Shown here: in pieces, positions 23,528 through 31,300 of the stretch
Position numbering within the stretch: position 1 is the stretch's first letter
How the letters are laid out: each line of letters starts with the position of its first letter
Assembly: GCA_964499425.1 (NCBI GenBank)
Contig: CAZCLD010000010.1
Location: 1 to 33,282 of the forward strand
Direction of reading: 5' to 3'
Length of the DNA: 33,282 nt
From: JAQBYK01 sp964499425
GTDB lineage: Bacteria > Patescibacteriota > Gracilibacteria > UBA1369 > LOWO2-01-FULL-3
The notes under the pieces: generated by a model
The model's input: the letters and a program-made list of their open reading frames with translations, nothing else
What the model was told of the DNA's origin: nothing
Database searches by the model: none
Made by a program: the position numbers and the translations under genes

Positions 23528-24055
23528 ATGAAAACTAAAAAGGTACTCGGTTTCACGTTAATCGAGCTTTTGATCGTAATCGCGATCATCGGTATTTTGG
23601 CTGTGGCATTCTTGCCAAGTCTGCTGGGCGCTCCGGCTAAAGGGAGAGATGCTCAAAGGCAGGCTACAATTCAAAAAGTTCAGGGATACTTGGTAACAAA
23701 AATATTGGCTAATAAACTCCCTAAGCCTGGTTGTATTGATAGTACTGTAGATACGCCTGATAGTGTATCAGCAGCCATAACTGCAGAAGTTGCAAGCTTT
23801 GGAGGCAAATTTCCTTCTGATCCTAAGGCTGATCATGGAACCGCATCTGCTTGTCAAGGTCCTGATGGAGGATATATGATGGCAACTACTGCTTTCACCG
23901 GGTATACCACTGCCGTTTACGCAAGAATGGAGGTGCTTGAGAATGCTAACATAACATGTACGAAAGCTGCAGCTGGTGGAGATCCACCCGCCCTTGGGCC
24001 TTTACCGGATGGCACTGCGGCTGCCGAGTTCTGCTACATTGCTCTAATTCAATAG
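23528..24055 (+). CDS. Type IV prepilin (major pilin candidate)
   Basis: 175 residues. A short basic leader MKTKKVLG is cut before FTLIELLIVIAIIGILAV by prepilin peptidase (Gly at -1, Glu at +5), followed by the long hydrophobic alpha-1 helix. The C-terminal head has four cysteines, in PGCID, ACQGP, TCTKA and FCYIA, that could form two disulphides. It sits directly after pilC, has its own promoter and ends just before a strong terminator, which fits the most highly expressed subunit. The head differs from the two pilins that follow. No prepilin peptidase gene is in the window. Confidence 0.9.
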   Translation: MKTKKVLGFTLIELLIVIAIIGILAVAFLPSLLGAPAKGRDAQRQATIQKVQGYLVTKILANKLPKPGCIDSTVDTPDSVSAAITAEVASFGGKFPSDPKADHGTASACQGPDGGYMMATTAFTGYTTAVYARMEVLENANITCTKAAAGGDPPALGPLPDGTAAAEFCYIALIQ

Positions 24056-24080
24056 TTTAGTTATTAGTAATCAATTATTT

Positions 24081-24111
24081 AAGCCCGGCCTTTCCAAGGT
24101 CGGGCTTTTTT
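24081..24111 (+). terminator. Rho-independent terminator between prepilin genes
   Basis: A 10-bp stem (AAGCCCGGCC with GGTCGGGCTT, one G-T pair) with a 7-nt loop and a T run at 24106-24111. It ends 6 nt before the next annotated ATG. Confidence 0.9.
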
Positions 24112-24113
24112 AG

Positions 24114-24119
24114 TAGAAT
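24114..24119 (+). promoter_or_regulatory. Candidate -10 box inside the start of the second prepilin gene
   Basis: TAGAAT directly follows the terminator T run and overlaps the ATG at 24118. An mRNA from it would start near the in-frame GTG at 24127. No good -35 is visible. Confidence 0.35.
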
Positions 24120-24684
24120 GTTTTTTGTGAGAAATAGAAAAAGCCAAAAAGGTTTTACGATGATAGAATTGCTGATTGTGATAGCCATAATTGGGGTGTT
24201 GGCTGTGGCTTTTATTCCAACGATGTTGGATGCACCTTCTAAGGCCAGAGATGCTCAGAGAATGTCAAATTTGAAGAGAATTGGTGAGTTTATCTATACT
24301 GAATATGTTGCTACTGGAAAGCCCCTCCCTCTATTTGGAGATGCAAGTACAGGGTCTGCTAATGATAATGAAGTAGCTTTTTGTGTACATCCAGATTCTT
24401 ATATTGGGAGTGATATCAAAAATAATATTCAGTTTTTTAGTGGGGTGTTCCCAGAAGATCCGAGTGGGGAAGGTCAGTGTATTGAGGGAATTTGGTGTTG
24501 TGGTTATTATTTTTATATAACTGCCGCTTTTTGGCCTGGCAGTCCTTATGCGGCTATTTTAATGGCCAACCCCGAAAAAGAGGAAAACGGGAATATTGAG
24601 TTTGCGGGTTATAGCGACTTTATATCTCAAGGTGCGTCCTTATCGGACACTGGCGATTACTATCTTCAGGGAATACAAAAATAA
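24118..24684 (+). CDS. Type IV prepilin-like minor pilin, copy 1 of a tandem pair
   Basis: 188 residues from ATG 24118; the in-frame GTG 24127 may be the true start if the -10 at 24114-24119 is used. The leader ending SQKG is cut before FTMIELLIVIAIIGVLAV. Head features shared with the next gene include the RDAQRMSNLKRIGEFIYTEY helix, a Cys in AFCVHP, the FFSGVFPEDPSG block, a Cys and a CCGYYFYI segment, and the end LQGIQK. The two genes are clearly recent tandem duplicates. As the terminator lies between this gene and the main pilin, expression should be lower, as expected for a minor pilin. Confidence 0.85.
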   Translation: MFFVRNRKSQKGFTMIELLIVIAIIGVLAVAFIPTMLDAPSKARDAQRMSNLKRIGEFIYTEYVATGKPLPLFGDASTGSANDNEVAFCVHPDSYIGSDIKNNIQFFSGVFPEDPSGEGQCIEGIWCCGYYFYITAAFWPGSPYAAILMANPEKEENGNIEFAGYSDFISQGASLSDTGDYYLQGIQK

Positions 24685-24690
24685 TATCTA

Positions 24691-25233
24691 ATGGCCAACA
24701 GAAAAGCTTTCACACTCATTGAAATCCTTATAGTTATTGCGATAATTGGTATATTGGCTGTAGCTTTCATTCCTACTATGTTGAATGCGCCTTCTAAAGC
24801 TAGGGATTCCCAAAGGATAAGCGATTTAAAAAGAATAAGTGAGTTTATTTATACTGAGTACATTGCTACCGGAAAAGAAGTACCAAAAAATGCGAGTAAA
24901 CCTGGGGCACCTTATAATAATAAGCAAACTTCATGGTGCGTAGTCCCTGATTCTATAATAGGAGATAGTATAATGAATAATCTCGAGTTTTTCTCCGGAG
25001 TATTCCCAGTAGACCCAAGTGGGGATGAGCATTGTTTAAATGCTGGTTTTTGTTGTGGTCACTATACTTATATCTATCCATGGAAAGATAGTCAGTATGC
25101 CGCTGCTTTAATTGCAAACGTTGAGAATGATGAAAATGGCAATGTAACTAAAAAAGGGTATCAGGATTATCTTTTTTCTAGCGCCCCTCTGTTCGACTCT
25201 GGTGAGAATTACCTTGTGGGAATACAAAAATAA
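24691..25233 (+). CDS. Type IV prepilin-like minor pilin, copy 2 of a tandem pair
   Basis: 180 residues, 6 bp after the previous gene. The leader is very short (MANRKA) and has Ala rather than Gly at -1, before FTLIEILIVIAIIGILAV; prepilin peptidases prefer Gly but tolerate Ala in some substrates. The head mirrors copy 1: RDSQRISDLKRISEFIYTEY, SWCVVP, FFSGVFPVDPSG, FCCGHYTYI and the end LVGIQK, with all four cysteine positions kept. It probably acts in the same minor-pilin tip or priming complex. Other pilin-like readings, such as a type II secretion pseudopilin, are not excluded. Confidence 0.85.
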   Translation: MANRKAFTLIEILIVIAIIGILAVAFIPTMLNAPSKARDSQRISDLKRISEFIYTEYIATGKEVPKNASKPGAPYNNKQTSWCVVPDSIIGDSIMNNLEFFSGVFPVDPSGDEHCLNAGFCCGHYTYIYPWKDSQYAAALIANVENDENGNVTKKGYQDYLFSSAPLFDSGENYLVGIQK

Positions 25234-25305
25234 TCGCGATTTCCCGACCGAGCAATCAAGACTGCGCACTGTCAATTTAAAAGCGGTTTTTATGGCTTAG
25301 ATAAA

Positions 25306-25335
25306 TTGTTTTAAAGGTGTTGAGCGTGGTATATT
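25306..25335 (+). promoter_or_regulatory. Candidate promoter of the giant protein gene
   Basis: TTGTTT (25306-25311), an 18-bp spacer and TATATT (25330-25335) within the 133-bp gap after the prepilins. The leader is about 25 nt. A GGAG at 25344-25347 is about 19 nt from the ATG, too far for a normal Shine-Dalgarno site. Confidence 0.4.
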
Positions 25336-25366
25336 TTATGATTGGAGAGTTGAACCCTCATTCTCA

Positions 25367-28300
25367 ATGAAATACCTATTTTCTGCCAAAAAATGGATTT
25401 GTCTGCTGCTTTCTTTTTTCATTTTATTTACGCAGATCATTTCGTTGCCTGTGGCTTATGCCATTACGGTGGAGCCAGCGGAGGCTCCAAATGACCCGGA
25501 AAGCATCTATGACCTGGTTGTTTTGGTGGTTGATAGTAAGGTAAAAGACGATGAGGGCTCCTACCTTGGGCTTCGGTACAAGTACCCCGGGAAGTTAACC
25601 GAAAGTGATCTTGATTCCAGGATCGAACGATATGCCAAGGATCTTTCGGCAGAGTATGACCTTACAGACACCAAAATCCTTACATTTGACGGAGATAAAG
25701 ATACCGTGGCCGATCTCGCTGAGGCCCTTGAAAATATGTATCTCAATGGCGATGGGACCTTAAATAACAGGCTTGCGGGTGTAGTCCTTATCGGAGATAT
25801 TCCTCTACCGGTCGTTAATAAGAATGGCAATCGTTATGTGAGTGTCTTTCCTTATACTGATTTCACAGAGAAGGCCTACATTTACAATCCGTTAACTAAT
25901 AATTACGAACGAAATGAGGATGTTGAATTTCCCAAGCCAGAAATATGGCACGGAGTGATACGGGCACCAGGGGCGAGCGCCAATGATATCAACGAATTGG
26001 CGACATTCCTTGATAAGAATCACCTTTATTATGAGGATGTTGAGGAGTATTCCAAGTTCGATAGGAAGCTTTTCTTTGGGGATCTAATCCACGAAGAGGA
26101 GCAAATGAATAAAGACTCTTATTCCCATTACATAGATTATTTGAACGCTTTCGAAGACCTGGCATACCTTCGATATAATAAGCACTGGGCTAAAACGCTT
26201 ATGAAAGACATGATGGCTGATGTCCCTATCAATGAAGACCACCCCATGAATCAGGGGGAAGATGGTTTTGCTGCTGGTTTGGAAGGTGACCCTATGGGTG
26301 GCATGCCGGATATCTACACAAAGAAGATGATTGATAACTCCTTGATCCCTTATTACAAGGTGTTTTCCAATTTTATTTCTAAACTCAATGACTTTACTGA
26401 TTACACCGCCAGATATAATCCTAGTACTACAGATAATGTCCCTGAGCTCATCACAATGAAAGATGAGTACGCTAAATTCTATCTTAAAAGTGTAGGAGGT
26501 GCGCTTGAAAAGAGATTTAACGAAGTTGTTTCTATTATTCAAGAACCTCTCCCCTTGTTGGATTATTCTACCTTATCTGGATACTACGATAGCGATGAAG
26601 ACGAAGAGTTTGTTATTGATTATTATGAGCCTACTGCAGAAGAACTTGCAGCTGCTGCTTTAGACCCCCTGGATCCTTTCGCTCTAATCAACTTTCTTGC
26701 TTCTTTCGGTGATACGGACGACTTTAAGTTTAGATTTCACTATTTAAATGAAGAATTAAATAAGTTGTATATCAACGNNNNNNNNNNTGATGCGGATTTG
26801 TTGGACGGCGAGAGCGCTAAATTGTGTGGTATGTACCTTGGCTCTACAAAAGATGCTTATTTCGACAATGAAAAAAACTATGACCCAAAAGCATTGGCAG
26901 ATGGCGAGTACTCAATTCTAACTCGCGCAATGAGATCTAACAATTTTGCTACTGGCCTGCCAACTCCAACTGCAGGAGTACACACCAGGATGTTATCCCC
27001 TAAAGACTTATTTTCAAAAACTCAAGAAAACTATGGTGGACAATATAATGATGAAAACATCTATGAAACAGGGGCTGTTGTTGAGGGTGTCCCCGCATAT
27101 GGTATTTCTCCATTCATAGACAATCCTTTGAGTGGTAATGGAACTAATTATAAAAATCCTTTTGATTTCTTGGCTCCGGGGGACGTTGTCATTTCTATTA
27201 ATGGCAAGAATCTGAGCTATGCTCATACTTTTGATCAGGCCATTGAGGCCTCATTCGATACAATCGTAAAAGTGATTGATAGAATAGAGGATAACAATCT
27301 TAATCAATTTGATAACTTCCCTTATAAAATAGTGGTGAATTCTGATTTTGACACCACCATCCTAAAAACTCCCAATGAGATTAAGGCTCATTTCGCAGGC
27401 AATACAGGCATTTTTGATAAGGGAGATAAAGTGGCCGGTCTAATGAGCGTCGACTATTACCATAATGGAGCTCTTCAAAAAAAGGAGTTGACCTATACTG
27501 TCCAAATTGATTCAGACAATATGGATATAAAATACACCTCCAAAGAGCATCCTAATGGGCTAAACAATGGTGAAGAAATATTGGTGATACTGTCTGACAA
27601 AGCCTTACCTATCCAAAACCCTTGGCTTCCTACGATACTACCGGACGAATTTGCAGGATGGGATGACCCTACTGATGGAGCAATCTTTACGCTATATCAG
27701 AACAAAGATCTGGGATATGACAGTAAAGCCTATGAAGGCTCTGCTGGTTGTAATGCCGCCTCAGCTTATAAGAATAGCGATCGCTGTCTCTCAATGGTTG
27801 CGACTATACCGGTCTTGGATGCGGGTGGAGCAACTGCTCCCGCTAAGACGATTATTCCTTTGGATGATGATCCTGCCACGGACAATGCCGTTACCCGCCT
27901 CATGTTTCCTGAGAACGTAAAAAAGAACAACGCAACGATGAACTCAGGCTATGGGAGTGACTACACAAAACATGTAAATCAGTTTCAGTTTCCTCCTGGC
28001 TATCATTATGAAGATGTGGATGAGCTTACGTATGACATGTGCTATAGCGGCTTGCCTGCTGCTGATGGAGGCTTAAATTCTGATGCCAATCCTTACACCT
28101 ACCCACTAGACCCGAGTACCGCCAATGGTGACGGCGAATCAATCAACTTTGATTACTATGGACAGCTCCTGAAAAAATTCGGGCAGTTTACTGGTAGTGA
28201 TCTACATGATCAATCGGATAATGTCGATGATGATTCGGAAGATGAAACAGATGACAATGCGGGATATCAAAATCATGTTAAGGCCTTTGACCCTGCGAAT

Positions 28301-31300
28301 ACAATTTATGGTGGGATCCATAACCTTAATGCGAGTCAGATTACAGTGAGTTCCGATGGCAGTCTTGATCTTCTTGATGGTCCAAAAGTAACACTCAAGG
28401 ACTTCACTGATTTCTATGGACTTTGGGATGGGAAAGATAACGATGGCGACGGCTTTGCCGACTTCAATTGGATAGACGAAAACAATGACGGGGTATACGA
28501 AACTCGATATTACGACTACGACGAAGCGAATCCAATCTATGGCTTACCCAGCTCCAACCTGGATAGGATTGGTCGTTTAATGCTGTCTCATGCTTCAACG
28601 TATACAGTTCCTTTCGGGAATGATTCATTCCGCGCAGCCCCATATAACTACAATAAATTTGATGAAGACATAACTCTGAAGGTTGTGCCTCATTCATACG
28701 GGAATAAGAAAATTTCCAGCATGATTGTCCATAATGAGCCGACAAAACACACTATCCAGCAACAGATTCTAGCTCAAACAACTGCAGATTTGCCTATTGA
28801 TAATCCCCGCTATGTTTCATTTATGGCTCCGCCTGAGCAAAAACTGCCTTACCCTACGCCTCAGCCTGTTAACGTCTGGGTTGATGTTGATGGGATCATC
28901 GATGACATTGAAACTGAGGCACCTTATGTTCCTGGAGAGATTCATAAAATCTATTATCCTAATCTGTTTAGTGATGAGATAGAGGGTATTGAGGATCTTG
29001 CAACCAAGCTTTCATTCCTAGCTGAACAACTTGCTGCAACGCAGGGAAGCTATCGGATTATCCCTGGTGCAACAGAAAGTGATTACGATGTTTCGGATCC
29101 AGCGGACTTGCTTTTTATAAAAAACTACATCCTACAACATTATTTCACTCCGGTTATTAGTGGGGTGGTTGATGACCCTATAAGTGGGTTCGATCTCAAA
29201 ACTGCCACTACAAATAAATTGCATGACGCTCTTATGTGGGAGAGCTCCAATATTGATGAAAAACACGAGTATGTACTTAAATATTATCTGAATGATCATT
29301 CTACGAAGAATGCATTCATCAATGATTCTACACTCTATCCTGCTCCTTTTGGTTATGATCCGGCATATGGCTATGAAGCGGCTTATTTAGTTTTAGATGG
29401 TGAAAATGATTATTTTGATATGAGCTTTAATAAGGACTTACCCGAAGAGGGCAATGTTGCTTTTGATTCATTGGCTGGAAAAGTTGCTGGTGGTCATGGT
29501 GACGAAGATGGAGAAGAAGAGGGCGGTGATAAGGACAAGGATGGAGCTGGCAAAGATGGTGACGATGTTGATTTTGAATATGTATGGTTACCTCAATTTT
29601 TGGTTGAAGTAATGGATTTTGTTGGTGGTTTTGCATCTGTCCCCACTTTTCAAGACTCCTGTGGCCTAAGTCAGAGTCTGGCTGAGGGCGATGAAGATAG
29701 CGCTGATAAGCCACAATTGCCTTTAACTAAGCTCACACTTAGCGTGGATAAAGACGTTGTCTCTATTGCTGAAAGCGATACTATTACTGTCAATATCGTT
29801 GGCTATAACGCAAATGATGAAATTGTAGGATCTGGTTCAAACACTGAACTTATAACTCTAAACATTGCTCAAAATAGTGACGATCCCATTTTCACACTCT
29901 CTGACAGCAGTGAGAAACCTCTTCTAAATGGACATCTTACCTACACTCTAAATACCACTGAGCTTGCGGGAACTGTTACTCTGGAAGCGGAAAACAAGTC
30001 CGGAATTAAATCCAACGATGTTGATGTCAGCGCTGTTGCCACTAATGTTAAGCTCTACAGCTATATCTATTTTGAGATTGAAGGAATGGATGAGTTGCAA
30101 GAATTAATCGAGGCAGAAGAAAAGAAAGCTGCGGAAGAAGCAAAGAAGAAAGAGGAAGAAGAGAAGAAGGCGGCAGAGGAGGCTGCGGAAAAAGAAATTA
30201 TTGATGATGGGATTGGCGATGGAATCGATGATGGTCTTGATGATGGAGTTGATGATGGGATTGGCGAGAGCGCGACTCATGCTACTGATGGCGAGGGCGT
30301 TACCGATGATGATGGTGACGGTATTAGTGACAGTGATGGGACCGGAGATGGTGATGAAGATGATGGCGGAGTTCCTCATCTCTTTGCTAGAGAAACACCA
30401 GATGAAGATGATGCGACTACCGAGGATACCACTCCTGATGAAGGTGACGGTGTCACTGATGGGACTGATGACCTTGACGGTGACCTTGATGGTGATGGCA
30501 TTAGTGATGGTGATGGGACCGGAGATGGTGAAGATTTAACCGTTAAGGATATTGAAGTACTGGAGTCTACTCTCGTTGAGGAGATAACTCTTGAGTCAAC
30601 TCCGGTTGTAGAGGAAGAGGATGAAGTCACTGAGGGCGATGAGGAAGTGGCGACTGGAACAGAGCAAGAGGAAGAAACAATATCTGACGACCTTGAATGG
30701 GAAGAGTATTTCATTCTAGAAAAGTATTATGAAAAATACCTCGGTCAGGAGCTAGAATCTAAGGCAAGACGGCTGCTTGTGGAAAATTATTCGGATCGAA
30801 TGCTTGCCTTACAACCTGGAGATATAAATCCATTTGAGGATGCTTATCATAATGATGAAAGTCCTTATATTATTGATCATGGTGATGAATTTGTTGCAGG
30901 TGGCTCTTTGATGAAGATTGAGGCGCAAATTCTAGATGAGAATGGTCAGGTGGAAATGGACAAAGCCCTGAAGGTGAAATTTTCACTGATAGACCTCACT
31001 GTTGGTCTTCCTGTAGATGAGATACTTACTTTCTATACATATGGAAATGCCGGGTTTAAAGAGAGTAATATCGTCGACACAGAAGAGGGCATTGCTACGA
31101 TTTATCTCGAATCAGGGGAAAAGAGCGGTAATTTCATGGTGATGGCAGAGGTCTTGAATTTGGATGGGAGTGAAAACAAGGCTTATCCAACACCTGAAAA
31201 GGAATTGTACATCGTAGCTGATGAGCCTGATTCAGTTTGGATAACATCAGACTCCTATGTCTTGCTTGCAAATAATCAATCCAAGACTCCTGTCACTGTT

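Noticed and set aside
25344..25347. GGAG upstream of the giant gene as a Shine-Dalgarno site
   Set aside because: It is about 19 nt from the ATG, beyond the functional spacing.
26778..26790. Frameshift or pseudogene at the N gap (a TGA follows the Ns)
   Set aside because: Counting from ATG 25367, the Ns and flanking bases make whole codons and the TGA is out of frame.
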